A stretch of DNA of 64,000 nucleotides from Streptomyces litmocidini (GTDB lineage: Bacteria > Actinomycetota > Actinomycetes > Streptomycetales > Streptomycetaceae): positions 620,001 through 684,000 of the forward strand of contig NZ_BMTQ01000001.1 in NCBI RefSeq assembly GCF_014649755.1, written 5' to 3'. Every line of letters begins with the position of its first letter. The stretch's first letter is position 1. The translations under genes and the position numbers were made by a program. Positions 1-7,946 of the stretch are shown here, piece after piece. The notes below the pieces were generated by a model. That model did no database searches. It saw nothing but the letters and a program-made list of their open reading frames with translations, and had not been told where the DNA came from.

Positions 1-243
1 CCCCCGCTGGGATGCAGTGCGTACGCCATTGTCCCGCACGCTTCAGGTGCGTGACCCATTCTCCCGCACTCCCCGTCCGGCCTCGCGCCGGGGCCCGCCG
101 AAGGGACGCGCGAACGCCCGGAGGGCCCCGGGGCGGGGCGCCGCGGGGACGGAGGGGCGCGCCACGGGGCCCGGAGGGCCCCGCCCCGGGCCTCCACCTC
201 GGATTTCGCCGGGCACCCCGTCCCCTCCCGTACTCTCGGTCCC
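1..243. other. Window edge, no gene recognised
   Basis: GC-rich sequence before the first gene. None of the open frames here has a recognisable protein or a ribosome binding site. The only readable signal is a -10-like TACTCT at 231-236 just before the first gene. Confidence 0.5.
231..243 (+). promoter_or_regulatory. -10 hexamer of a probable leaderless promoter
   Basis: TACTCT (231-236) lies 7 nt before the ATG at 244 and no purine-rich Shine-Dalgarno is present. This spacing puts the transcription start at or next to the start codon, a pattern common in Streptomyces. Confidence 0.45.
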
Positions 244-681
244 ATGTCGCTCTACGCCGCTTTCGCCGGCAACCTCGACGCGCGGCTGATGAGCCGCCGC
301 GCACCGCACTCCCCGCTGCGCGGCACCGGCTGGCTGAACGGCTGGCGGCTCACCTTCGGCGGCGAGCAGATGGGCTGGGAGGGAGCGCTGGCCACGATCG
401 TGGAGGCCCCGCGCTCCCAGGTCTTCGTGGCGCTGTACGACATCGCGCCGATGGACGAGGAGTCCATGGACCGGTGGGAGGGCGTGGGCCTCGACATCTA
501 CCGGCGGATGCGGGTGCGGGTGCACACCCTGGAGGGCGAGGAGCCGGCCTGGGTGTACGTCCTCAACGCGTACGAGGGCGGGCTGCCGTCCGCGCGGTAC
601 CTGGGCGAGGTCGCCGACGCGGCCGAGTCGGCGGGCGCGCCGCACGACTACGTGATGGAGTTGCGCAAGCGCCCCTGCTGA
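244..681 (+). CDS. Gamma-glutamylcyclotransferase-like (AIG2/GGCT fold) protein
   Basis: 145 aa, the usual size of single-domain GGCT-like proteins. It opens with a YAAFAGNLD segment at residues 4-12, in the place of the YGSN-type glycine loop that binds the gamma-glutamyl group. A later MDEESMDRWEG segment (about residues 70-80) resembles the family's acidic catalytic region. Such proteins cleave gamma-glutamyl amides to 5-oxoproline, but many bacterial members have no proven substrate, so the reaction is inferred. It stands alone, with a probable leaderless promoter, ahead of the nucleoside phosphorylase gene. Cytoplasmic, with no signal peptide. Confidence 0.7.
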   Translation: MSLYAAFAGNLDARLMSRRAPHSPLRGTGWLNGWRLTFGGEQMGWEGALATIVEAPRSQVFVALYDIAPMDEESMDRWEGVGLDIYRRMRVRVHTLEGEEPAWVYVLNAYEGGLPSARYLGEVADAAESAGAPHDYVMELRKRPC

Positions 682-785
682 TCCGGACCGCCCCGGCGAG
701 GGCCTGTCCGTCCGTCCGGGTGGCCTATTTCCGCCGTTCGTCGGAAACGACAAGACAACGATCGCATGTCCGTCAGCACCGTCAT

Positions 786-797
786 CTACGCGCGTAG
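786..797. promoter_or_regulatory. Palindromic operator CTACGCGCGTAG upstream of pnp
   Basis: Perfect 12-bp palindrome, 82 bp upstream of the phosphorylase GTG. The same word, or one with one or two changes, precedes five other nucleoside genes in the window (near 6951, 18315, 28366, 32910 and 34155). It is therefore read as a shared repressor site. The central C|G step is typical of LacI-family sites, but the regulator is not in the window. Confidence 0.75.
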
Positions 798-878
798 GAA
801 TTCTCCGGCTACGCTGCTTCGCGTACCAAATCCGTCCGGGGTTCCCCTCGGACCCCCCTCCCCGAGGCGAGAGAGTCA

Positions 879-1682
879 GTGAACGCAACTGCCACCCCGT
901 ACGAGGCCGCCGAGGCCGCTGCCGCACGTCTTCGCGAGCTGACCGGTGTCGAGAACCACGACGTCGCCCTGGTCATGGGCTCCGGCTGGGCGCCCGCCGT
1001 CGACGCCCTCGGCGCCCCCGAGGCCGAGTTCCCGGTGACCGAGCTCCCCGGCTTCCCGCCGCCGGCCGTCGAGGGCCACGGCGGCAAGGTCCGCTCGTAC
1101 AAGATCGGTGAGAAGCGCGCGCTGGTCTTCCTCGGCCGCACCCACTTCTACGAGGGCCGGGGCGTCGCCTCCGTCGCCCACGGCGTCCGCACCGCCGTCG
1201 CCGCCGGCTGCAAGACCGTCGTCCTGACCAACGGCTGCGGCGGTCTCCGCGAGGGCATGCGCCCCGGCCAGCCGGTCCTCATCAGCGACCACATCAACCT
1301 GACGGCCGCCTCCCCGATCGTCGGCGCGAACTTCGTCGACCTCACCGACCTGTACTCGCCGCGCCTGCGCGCGCTGTGCAAGGAGGTCGACGAGACGCTG
1401 GAGGAGGGCGTGTACGTCCAGTTCCCCGGCCCGCACTACGAGACCCCGGCCGAGATCAACATGGTCCGCGTCATGGGCGGCGACCTCGTCGGCATGTCCA
1501 CCGTCCTGGAGGCCATCGCCGCCCGCGAGGCCGGCGCCGAGGTCCTCGGCATCTCCCTCGTCACCAACCTGGCGGCGGGACTCTCGGGCGAGCCGCTGAA
1601 CCACGAGGAGGTGCTCCAGGCGGGGCGCGACTCGGCGGCGCGGATGGGCGAGCTGCTGACGCGGGTCCTCGACCGGATCTGA
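879..1682 (+). CDS. Purine nucleoside phosphorylase
   Basis: 267 aa. Catalyses phosphorolysis of (deoxy)inosine and (deoxy)guanosine to free base plus (deoxy)ribose-1-phosphate in the cytosol. Family signs are the GSGW phosphate loop near residue 31, a GHGG segment near residue 67, the TNGCGGL and SDHINLT blocks in the middle, the [10 protein letters not shown] block, and the TNLAAG segment near the C-terminus, whose Asn is the residue that selects 6-oxopurines in trimeric PNPs. The GTG start is preceded by GAGAG. A perfect CTACGCGCGTAG operator lies upstream and a strong hairpin follows the stop. The next gene, a PGM2-type mutase, could use its sugar-phosphate product. Confidence 0.93.
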   Translation: MNATATPYEAAEAAAARLRELTGVENHDVALVMGSGWAPAVDALGAPEAEFPVTELPGFPPPAVEGHGGKVRSYKIGEKRALVFLGRTHFYEGRGVASVAHGVRTAVAAGCKTVVLTNGCGGLREGMRPGQPVLISDHINLTAASPIVGANFVDLTDLYSPRLRALCKEVDETLEEGVYVQFPGPHYETPAEINMVRVMGGDLVGMSTVLEAIAAREAGAEVLGISLVTNLAAGLSGEPLNHEEVLQAGRDSAARMGELLTRVLDRI

Positions 1683-2125
1683 GTTCCCCGACGTTCCCCG
1701 CACCGGTCGGCCCCAGGGGCCGACCGGGCTCCGGAGCGCTGCGGCGCCTCCGACCTCAGGGGCCGTCCGGCTCGCCGGGCGTCCTGCTCGCCGGGCCGCC
1801 GCGCGGGGCTGCCTCCCCCGCCCCTCCCCTTCCCGGACCGGGACTCCGCCCTGGACCCCGCGCCTCACACGCCGGTGGGGCCGAAGCTTCCGCCCGACGG
1901 GCGGAGAACAGCCCGCTCGGGGACCCTCCCCCGCGCCGCCAGGCGCGGGGGAGAGGTCCGAGGGCAGGGCCGCAGGCCGTACGGGGGCCGGGGGCCCGCC
2001 CCCAGTTTCGGGAAGGGGCGGGGTGGGGGAAGGCTCCGCGCAGCGGCTCGGGCCCCGCACCGGCACCGGATCCCACCGGCCCGCACCGCTCCCCTCCCGC
2101 CCGCAACCCCGAAAGGCACACCACC
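1683..2125. other. 443-bp intergenic region, pnp to sugar mutase
   Basis: No gene seen. It holds the pnp terminator (1703-1727) and a second imperfect hairpin at about 1920-1958, built from CCCCCGCGCC and GGCGCGGGGG arms. The SD-like GAAAGG at 2111-2116 belongs to the mutase gene. Confidence 0.6.
1703..1727 (+). terminator. pnp terminator hairpin
   Basis: CCGGTCGGCCCC and GGGGCCGACCGG are perfectly complementary around a single A (the inner pairs will open to make the loop). It begins 21 nt after the pnp stop. There is no T-run, as usual for Streptomyces terminators. Confidence 0.7.
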
Positions 2126-3778
2126 GTGACGCAGGACGACCTCCTCGCCCGGGCCCAGGCGTGGCTCGCCGAGGACCCCGACCAGGAGACCCGCGACGAA
2201 CTCGCCGCGCTCCTCGACCGCAACGCCACCGACGAGCTCGCCGTCCGCTTCGGCGGCACCCTGCAGTTCGGCACCGCCGGCCTCCGCGGTGAGCTCGGCG
2301 CCGGGCCCATGCGGATGAACCGCTCGGTCGTCATCCGGGCCGCCGCCGGCCTCGCCGCGTACCTGAAGGCGAAGGGCGAGACCGGCGGTCTCGTCGTCAT
2401 CGGCTACGACGCCCGCTACAAGTCGGCCGACTTCGCCCGGGACACCGCCGCCGTGATGACGGGCGCCGGGCTGCGCGCCGCGCTGCTCCCCCGCCCGCTG
2501 CCGACTCCCGTCCTCGCGTACGCCATAAGGCACCTGGGCGCCGTCGCCGGCGTCGAGGTGACCGCCAGCCACAACCCGCCGCGCGACAACGGCTACAAGG
2601 TCTACCTGGGCGACGGCTCGCAGATCGTTCCGCCGGCCGACGCGGAGATCGCCGCCGAGATCGCCGCGGTCCGCTCGCTGGACGACGTGCCGCGCCCCGC
2701 CGAGGGCTGGGAGACGCTGGGCGACGAGGTCCTGGACGCCTACCTGGAGCGCACGGACGCCGTCCTGACCCCCGGCTCCCCCCGTACCGCGCGGACCGTC
2801 TACACGGCCATGCACGGCGTCGGCAAGGAGGTCCTGACGGCCGCCTTCGGCCGGGCCGGCTTCCCGCCCCCCGCGCTCGTCGCCGAGCAGGCCGACCCGG
2901 ACCCGGCCTTCCCGACGGTCGCCTTCCCCAACCCGGAGGAGCCGGGCGCCATGGACCTGGCCTTCGAGGCCGCCCGCGCCGTGGATCCCGACATCGTGAT
3001 CGCCAACGACCCCGACGCCGACCGCTGCGCCGTGGCCGTGCCGGACGCCTCCGTCGACGGCGGCTGGCGGATGCTCCGCGGCGACGAGGTGGGCGCGCTG
3101 CTCGCCGCGCACCTGGTGCACAAGGGCGCCACCGGCGTGTTCGCCGAGTCGATCGTGTCGTCCTCGCTGCTCGGCCGCATCGCCGAGGCGGCGGGCGTCG
3201 GCCACGAGGAGACGCTGACCGGCTTCAAGTGGATCGCCCGCGTCGACGGCCTGCGGTACGGCTACGAGGAGGCCCTCGGCTACTGCGTCGACCCGGAGGG
3301 CGTCCGCGACAAGGACGGCATCACCGCGGCGCTGCTCGTCACCGAGCTGGCCTCGGTCCTCAAGGAGCAGGGCCGGACGCTCACCGACCTGCTCGACGAC
3401 CTGGCGGTGGCGCACGGGCTGCACGCCACGGACCAGCTGTCGGTGCGGGTCGAGGACCTGGGGATCATCGCGGACGCGATGGCCGCGCTGCGCGGGAGGC
3501 CCCCGGTGCGGCTGGCCGGTCTGACGGTCGTCTCGGCCGAGGACCTGACCAAGGGCACGGAGTCCCTGCCGCCGACGGACGGGCTGCGCTACCACCTGGA
3601 GGGCGACTACAGGGCCCGGGTGATCGTCCGCCCGAGCGGCACCGAGCCCAAGCTCAAGTGCTACCTGGAGGTCGTCGTCCCGGTGGCCGACGCGAGCGAA
3701 CTGACGGCGGCCCGCGCGACGGCCGCGGAGCTGCTGGCCGCGATCAAGCGGGACCTGTCCGAGGCCGCCGGGCTGTAG
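2126..3778 (+). CDS. Phospho-sugar mutase, PGM2/PgcA type (candidate phosphopentomutase)
   Basis: 550 aa, alpha-D-phosphohexomutase superfamily. The phosphoserine loop TASHNPP is at residues 146-152 (catalytic Ser148), the Mg loop DPDADR at about 295-300 and the phosphate-binding RPSGTEPKLK near 502-511. The TASHNPP..NGYKVY form is that of PGM2/PgcA-like enzymes, some of which act on pentose-1-phosphates rather than hexoses. The GTG at 2126 is chosen because GAAAGG sits about 9 nt before it and homologous sequence begins there; the open frame upstream is not homologous. Position after pnp suggests ribose-1-P/deoxyribose-1-P to 5-P conversion feeding DeoC, although glucose-1-P or mannose-1-P mutase activity is equally possible from sequence alone. 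Confidence 0.88.
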   Translation: MTQDDLLARAQAWLAEDPDQETRDELAALLDRNATDELAVRFGGTLQFGTAGLRGELGAGPMRMNRSVVIRAAAGLAAYLKAKGETGGLVVIGYDARYKSADFARDTAAVMTGAGLRAALLPRPLPTPVLAYAIRHLGAVAGVEVTASHNPPRDNGYKVYLGDGSQIVPPADAEIAAEIAAVRSLDDVPRPAEGWETLGDEVLDAYLERTDAVLTPGSPRTARTVYTAMHGVGKEVLTAAFGRAGFPPPALVAEQADPDPAFPTVAFPNPEEPGAMDLAFEAARAVDPDIVIANDPDADRCAVAVPDASVDGGWRMLRGDEVGALLAAHLVHKGATGVFAESIVSSSLLGRIAEAAGVGHEETLTGFKWIARVDGLRYGYEEALGYCVDPEGVRDKDGITAALLVTELASVLKEQGRTLTDLLDDLAVAHGLHATDQLSVRVEDLGIIADAMAALRGRPPVRLAGLTVVSAEDLTKGTESLPPTDGLRYHLEGDYRARVIVRPSGTEPKLKCYLEVVVPVADASELTAARATAAELLAAIKRDLSEAAGL

Positions 3779-3816
3779 GACGCGGGTCCGCGAGCACGCG
3801 GATGCGGGGGTACGCG

Positions 3817-3854
3817 GAAGGGCCGGTGCGGAAGCGATTCCGTACCGGCCCTTC
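3817..3854. terminator. Bidirectional terminator between convergent genes
   Basis: 17-bp stem with one mismatch (GAAGGGCCGGT core) and a GCGA loop. It lies between the mutase gene and the convergent PH-domain gene, so it can serve both. Confidence 0.75.
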
Positions 3855-3868
3855 GGCGTGCGCGGCTC

Positions 3869-3910
3869 TTTGATCCGGGCCCTTGGATCCGGGAGCTTGG
3901 ATCCGGGCTC
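3869..3910. repeat. Three tandem 14-bp repeats
   Basis: Units TTTGATCCGGGCCC, TTGGATCCGGGAGC and TTGGATCCGGGCTC follow each other without a gap. They run to the stop codon of the minus-strand PH-domain gene, and the last two bases overlap it. Confidence 0.8.
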
Positions 3911-4634
3911 AGCCCGTCGCGAGCAGGACCACGAGCAGCAGCAGCCCGGCCAGCGCGGGGCCGACGATCTCGTACGCCCAGCGCACCCGCGGCTCGCCCT
4001 GCGCGCCCGGCGCCGTGGCGCGCAGCTCGGCGAGCTCGCGCAGCTCGGTGACGGCCTTGTCGGCCGGCGCGAACCGGGAGGCGCTGTTCCGCACGTCGGC
4101 GGTGACGGAGGTACGGCCGTGCGGATCGTCCTGGGAGGCGCGGGCGGCGCTGCGGGCGGCCTTCTTCCGCTGGCGCAGCGAGACGGGGATCGCCCACAGC
4201 TGGTACTTGACGCCCTCCTGCGTGAAGACCTCGCTGGAGTAGCCGGCGCGGACGTCGGCGACCGAGGCCCAGGGCAGCGTGATGGACCGGAACGGGTTGC
4301 GGATCCGGAGCCGGTCCTCGTTCGCGTACACGGCGGGCCGGATCGTGAAGGCGACGATCAGCGGGACGACGAGGACGAGGGCCGCGAGCACGAGCCAGGG
4401 CGTGCGGCCCTCGCCGCGGGCCATCGCGTCCGCGGCGAACAGGGCCGCGAGGAGCAGCAGGAAGATCCCGCTCGCGACGCCGAGGGGCGACCGGTGGACC
4501 TTGTCGGCGGAGGCGGGCGCGGCGGGCGCGGCGGGGGCCTGCCCGCCGGGGTCCTGCCCCGCGGACGGCTGCTCGGGGGTCGACTCGCGGCTCGGCTCGT
4601 GGCTGGGCTCGGGGGTCGGCTCGGGGGTCGTCAT
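3909..4634 (-). CDS. Membrane protein with bacterial PH domain
   Basis: 241 aa. The N-terminal 50 or so residues are Pro/Glu/Ser/Ala rich and probably disordered. Two membrane segments follow (about residues 58-75 and 80-100), then a PH-like beta domain with a DRLRIRNPFRSITLPW stretch, then a charged linker. A final hydrophobic segment ends the protein (EIVGPALAGLLLLVVLLATG). This layout matches the small bacterial PH-domain membrane proteins of actinobacteria, whose role is unknown. It starts 34 bp downstream of the sortase gene on the same strand, so co-transcription is likely. Confidence 0.75.
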   Translation of the reverse strand: MTTPEPTPEPSHEPSRESTPEQPSAGQDPGGQAPAAPAAPASADKVHRSPLGVASGIFLLLLAALFAADAMARGEGRTPWLVLAALVLVVPLIVAFTIRPAVYANEDRLRIRNPFRSITLPWASVADVRAGYSSEVFTQEGVKYQLWAIPVSLRQRKKAARSAARASQDDPHGRTSVTADVRNSASRFAPADKAVTELRELAELRATAPGAQGEPRVRWAYEIVGPALAGLLLLVVLLATG

Positions 4635-4668
4635 GCCGCCGATTGTGCCTCAGGGGGAGGGGTGGGGC

Positions 4669-5310
4669 TCAGGCGGCCCGCGTGGCCACCAGATCCGCGT
4701 ACACGATGATGTTGTCGGGCCGGTGGCCGTCGACCAGCTCTCCGCCGCAGGTGACGAGGCGCAGCTCGGGGCGGGTGGTGTTCCCGTACACCTCGGCCGT
4801 CGGGAAGGCGTCCTTGTCGACCTGCTGCAGATCCCGGACGCGGAAGACTGCGGTCGTGCCGTCGGCGCGGGTCACGGTGATCTCGTCGCCGATCCGGACC
4901 CGGGAGACGTTCTTGAGGACGGCCGGACCGCGCGCGGTGTCGAAGTGGCCGATGAGGACGGCGGGGCCGGTCTCCCCGGGCGTGACGCCCTTGTCGTACC
5001 AGCCGATCCGGTCGGCGTCCGCGACCGAGGGCACCTCGACGGTGCCGTCGGCGTTCAGGCCGAGGGAGAGGACGGAGCCGGCGTCGACCCCGGCGGCGGG
5101 CACCCGGACCCGGACGGGCAGGGAGCGCGCCAGCGGGCGGGCGGGGGCCGCGGTCGTCCTCGGGGCGGCCGGGGCGGTGGCCCGCGAGATGTGGGCGGGC
5201 GGGGTGGCGGCCCCCGGGTCGGTTCCGGCGGAGCAGCCGGTGAGCGCGGCGAGGGCGGCGGCGAGGAGGAGGACGGCGGCGGTACGGGGCCGGGGGCTGC
5301 GACGGTTCAC
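4669..5310 (-). CDS. Class F sortase (membrane-anchored transpeptidase)
   Basis: 213 aa. The N-terminus is a signal or anchor segment ending in a lipobox-like LTGC. The sortase beta-barrel shows the His-Cys-Arg triad: LIGHFD (His122), LVTCGG (Cys188) and GHRPDN (Arg shortly after). Sortases cleave C-terminal sorting signals and attach proteins to peptidoglycan or other amines; class F members of streptomycetes are little characterised. GTG start with GGAG 7 nt upstream. The gene immediately upstream on the same strand encodes a protein with a sortable-looking tail, its probable substrate. Confidence 0.88.
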   Translation of the reverse strand: MNRRSPRPRTAAVLLLAAALAALTGCSAGTDPGAATPPAHISRATAPAAPRTTAAPARPLARSLPVRVRVPAAGVDAGSVLSLGLNADGTVEVPSVADADRIGWYDKGVTPGETGPAVLIGHFDTARGPAVLKNVSRVRIGDEITVTRADGTTAVFRVRDLQQVDKDAFPTAEVYGNTTRPELRLVTCGGELVDGHRPDNIIVYADLVATRAA

Positions 5311-5365
5311 GGGAAGGCTCCGACGTGGTGCGGCCGGCCGCCGCGCGGGACGCGGCGACCGGCCC

Positions 5366-5385
5366 GGGGTGGGGTGGGGTGGGGT
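5366..5385. repeat. (GGGGT)4 tract in the sortase 5' region
   Basis: Four perfect GGGGT units on the + strand, 56 bp upstream of the minus-strand sortase start. Four runs of four G can in principle form a G-quadruplex. Confidence 0.85.
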
Positions 5386-5462
5386 GATGCCTGCTCGGGT
5401 CGAGGGCAGGGGGCGGTACGGGGCCGGCCGCGGGCGGCCGGGGCGGGGCGCGGTACGGGTGA

Positions 5463-5489
5463 GGGCGGTACGGGTAGGGCGTACCGCCC
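5463..5489 (-). terminator. Hairpin after the sorting-signal protein gene
   Basis: GGGCGGTACG and CGTACCGCCC form a perfect 10-bp stem with a 7-nt loop, starting 12 nt after the stop at 5502. It would separate this gene from the sortase gene downstream. Confidence 0.65.
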
Positions 5490-5501
5490 GTGCCGTACGG
5501 G

Positions 5502-6731
5502 TCAGCCGCGGGCGCCGGCGGCCCGGCGGCGCAGGACGACGAAGCCGAGGCCCGCGGCGGCGAGCGAGGCCGCGCCCGCACCGGCGGCGATCAGCGCGGT
5601 GGAGTCGCCCTCGGCGGCGAGCTCGGCGCCGGCCGCGACGCCGCCCTTCGGGACGACGGAGGTCTGGCCGCCGTTGTTCACGGTGGTGCCGGTGTTGCCC
5701 GCGGGCGCCGGGGTGGTGGCGGACGGCGCCGGGGCGGGCGTGGCGGTGTCCTTCTCGCAGCCCTTGGGGAGCTTGGGGAAGGCGGTCCAGTGGAACGGCG
5801 TGTCGCCGCCCTGGGTGCGCTGGCCGAACCGCGGGGCGAGGGTGTCCGCGCCCTCGATCTTGAGACCGCTGCGGCCGTCGAAGGGGTGGGCGCGGTCGGC
5901 GGTGCCCTGGACCTTGCCGTGGTCGTCCTTGAGGACGGCCTTCGGGCCCTTCTCCAGGTCGTGGGTGAGGGTGACCTCCCAGCCCTCGCCGAAGACCGAG
6001 GGGACGACCTGCTGGACGGTGCAGTCGCCGAGGGTGACGACGGGGCCCGGGGTGGGCTCGGGGGCGGGCGTGGCGTCCGAGGCCCCGACGGGCTTCGGGG
6101 CGGCCTGCCGCGTGCCGCCGTCGATGTGGGCGGCGAACCCGCCGTCGGGCTCCACGACGAGGACGGCCTTGCCGAGGACGCCGACCTCGCGGGTGCCGTT
6201 CAGGTGGACGAGGACGCGGCCCTCGCCGTTCTTCTCGACGGTGCGCAGGTCGTAGCCGCCGTGCTTCAGGGTCAGCTCCACGCGGGTGCCGTCCGCCAGC
6301 TCGTAGACGCCGGGGCGGGCGCCCGGCAGGTAGTTGCCCTGCCAGGTGGAGGTCAGGCCCGTCTCGAAGAGGACGAGGAAGGTGCCGTCGTCGTTGCCGG
6401 CGACCGGGTGGCCGTCGGCCTCCAGGGTGCCGACGCGCTGGCCCTCCTTGAGGATCTCGGCGCGGTAGTGGGTGTCGCCGAGCTTGACGATGCGGGCGGT
6501 GGCGCCGTTCGGGAGGATCTGGTTCCGGACGAAGACGCCGTCCTCCTGGGTGTTCCGGCCCTTCGTGTCCGCCGCCTTCTCGGTGCCGGTGGCCGGAGCG
6601 GTGGCGGCCGGCGTGGCGGTGGTCGCCGGACCGTCGGCGGCGAAGGCGGCGCCGGCGGTGAGGGCCGGGGCGGTGATCGCGACGCCCGCGACGAGGGCGG
6701 TGGCGATGGCGGTGCGAAGGGCGGTGCGCAT
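5502..6731 (-). CDS. Secreted cell-surface protein with sortase-type C-terminal tail
   Basis: 409 aa. A signal peptide is clear (Arg-containing start, hydrophobic core, AFA cleavage near residue 31). The long extracellular part has Ala/Pro/Thr linkers and a middle region rich in VEKNGEG/LNGTREV-like beta strands that I do not recognise. The tail follows sorting-signal order: LAAEGDS, a hydrophobic stretch of about 20 residues, then RRR. The pentapeptide is not the usual LAETG/LPXTG, since Ala-Glu replaces the x-Thr pair. AGGAG lies 8 nt upstream of the ATG. It sits directly upstream of a class F sortase gene. Confidence 0.72.
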   Translation of the reverse strand: MRTALRTAIATALVAGVAITAPALTAGAAFAADGPATTATPAATAPATGTEKAADTKGRNTQEDGVFVRNQILPNGATARIVKLGDTHYRAEILKEGQRVGTLEADGHPVAGNDDGTFLVLFETGLTSTWQGNYLPGARPGVYELADGTRVELTLKHGGYDLRTVEKNGEGRVLVHLNGTREVGVLGKAVLVVEPDGGFAAHIDGGTRQAAPKPVGASDATPAPEPTPGPVVTLGDCTVQQVVPSVFGEGWEVTLTHDLEKGPKAVLKDDHGKVQGTADRAHPFDGRSGLKIEGADTLAPRFGQRTQGGDTPFHWTAFPKLPKGCEKDTATPAPAPSATTPAPAGNTGTTVNNGGQTSVVPKGGVAAGAELAAEGDSTALIAAGAGAASLAAAGLGFVVLRRRAAGARG

Positions 6732-6939
6732 AACGACTCCTGGGAATCAGGCAGGTGGATGGGAGAGCCGCATGCCGCTTTTTCTCGGTCCGACTGTGTC
6801 CGGTGAGGTCTGGCTGGCTGCTGGAAGAAAATCTATTGATCTTGTATTCGGGAGCCGTCCGCTCCGTGTCACAGGCGCGTGACGGGCATCACCGCGCCGG
6901 AGGGCCCCTGTGACCTCGGGCTCGCCGATCGAGCTCCCC

Positions 6940-6975
6940 TGTACAGGTCGCTACGCGCGTAGATATGCTCGACTG
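6940..6975 (+). promoter_or_regulatory. deoC promoter with embedded operator CTACGCGCGTAG
   Basis: The perfect palindrome CTACGCGCGTAG (6951-6962) lies between a weak -35 (TGTACA, 6940-6945) and a -10 TATGCT (6964-6969), spacing 18. A protein bound there would block RNA polymerase. The -10 ends 6 nt before a GTG in frame with deoC, so the transcript may be leaderless. Confidence 0.65.
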
Positions 6976-6981
6976 GTGACC

Positions 6982-7941
6982 ATGCCCACCACTGCACCCG
7001 CAGCTCTCGCATTCGCCGACGTGACCGCGTCCGACGGTGCGCTGCGCCGCTTCCTCCACGGGCTGCCCGGCGTCGACGCCGTCGGCCTGGAGGCGCGCGC
7101 CGCGTCCCTCGGCACCCGCTCGATCAAGACCACGGCCAAGGCGTACGCCATCGACCTGGCCATCTCCATGATCGACCTGACGACGCTCGAAGGCGCGGAC
7201 ACCCCGGGCAAGGTCCGGGCGCTCGCCGCCAAGGCCGTCAACCCCGATCCGACCGACCGCACGACCCCGAAGACCGCCGCCGTCTGCGTCTACCCCGACA
7301 TGGTGGCCACCGCCAAGGCCGCCGTCGCGGGCTCGGGCGTCAAGGTCGCCTCGGTCGCCACCGCCTTCCCGGCCGGGCGCGCCGCGCTCCCCGTGAAGCT
7401 GGCCGACACCGCCGACGCGATCGCCGCCGGCGCCGACGAGATCGACATGGTCATCGACCGTGGCGCCTTCCTCGCCGGCCGGTACATGGAGGTGTACGAG
7501 CAGATCGCCGCGATCAAGGCCGAGTGCGGCGACCGCGCCCGTCTCAAGGTGATCTTCGAGACCGGCGAGCTGTCCACGTACGACAACATCCGCCGCGCCT
7601 CCTGGCTCGGCATGATGGCGGGCGCGGACTTCATCAAGACCTCGACCGGCAAGGTCGCGGTCAACGCCACCCCGGCGAACACCCTCCTCATGCTGGAGGC
7701 GGTGCGGGACTTCCGCGCCCAGACCGGCGTGCAGATCGGCGTGAAGCCGGCCGGCGGCATCCGCAACACCAAGGAAGCGATCAAGTTCCTGGTTCTCGTC
7801 AACGAGACCGTGGGCGAGGACTGGCTGGACAACCACTGGTTCCGCTTCGGCGCTTCCAGCCTGCTCAACGACCTGCTGATGCAGCGCCAGAAGCTGGCGA
7901 CCGGCCGTTACTCCGGCCCCGATTACGTGACGGTGGACTGA
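6982..7941 (+). CDS. deoC: Deoxyribose-phosphate aldolase
   Basis: 319 aa from ATG 6982; an in-frame GTG at 6976 gives two more residues and fits a leaderless mRNA better. Cleaves 2-deoxyribose-5-phosphate to glyceraldehyde-3-phosphate and acetaldehyde. Key motifs are KVIFETGEL, the Schiff-base lysine in FIKTSTGK, and the proton-relay lysine in GVKPAGGIR. It is longer than the roughly 220-aa E. coli type because of N-terminal helices, as in the eukaryotic-like DeoC subgroup. The aldehyde dehydrogenase gene starts 5 nt after its stop, consistent with disposal of acetaldehyde. Confidence 0.95.
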   Translation: MPTTAPAALAFADVTASDGALRRFLHGLPGVDAVGLEARAASLGTRSIKTTAKAYAIDLAISMIDLTTLEGADTPGKVRALAAKAVNPDPTDRTTPKTAAVCVYPDMVATAKAAVAGSGVKVASVATAFPAGRAALPVKLADTADAIAAGADEIDMVIDRGAFLAGRYMEVYEQIAAIKAECGDRARLKVIFETGELSTYDNIRRASWLGMMAGADFIKTSTGKVAVNATPANTLLMLEAVRDFRAQTGVQIGVKPAGGIRNTKEAIKFLVLVNETVGEDWLDNHWFRFGASSLLNDLLMQRQKLATGRYSGPDYVTVD

Positions 7942-7946
7942 TCAAC

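Noticed and set aside
1376..2125. Upstream extension of the sugar mutase frame by 250 codons
   Set aside because: It runs through pnp and its terminator; homologous sequence begins only at GTG 2126, which has an SD.
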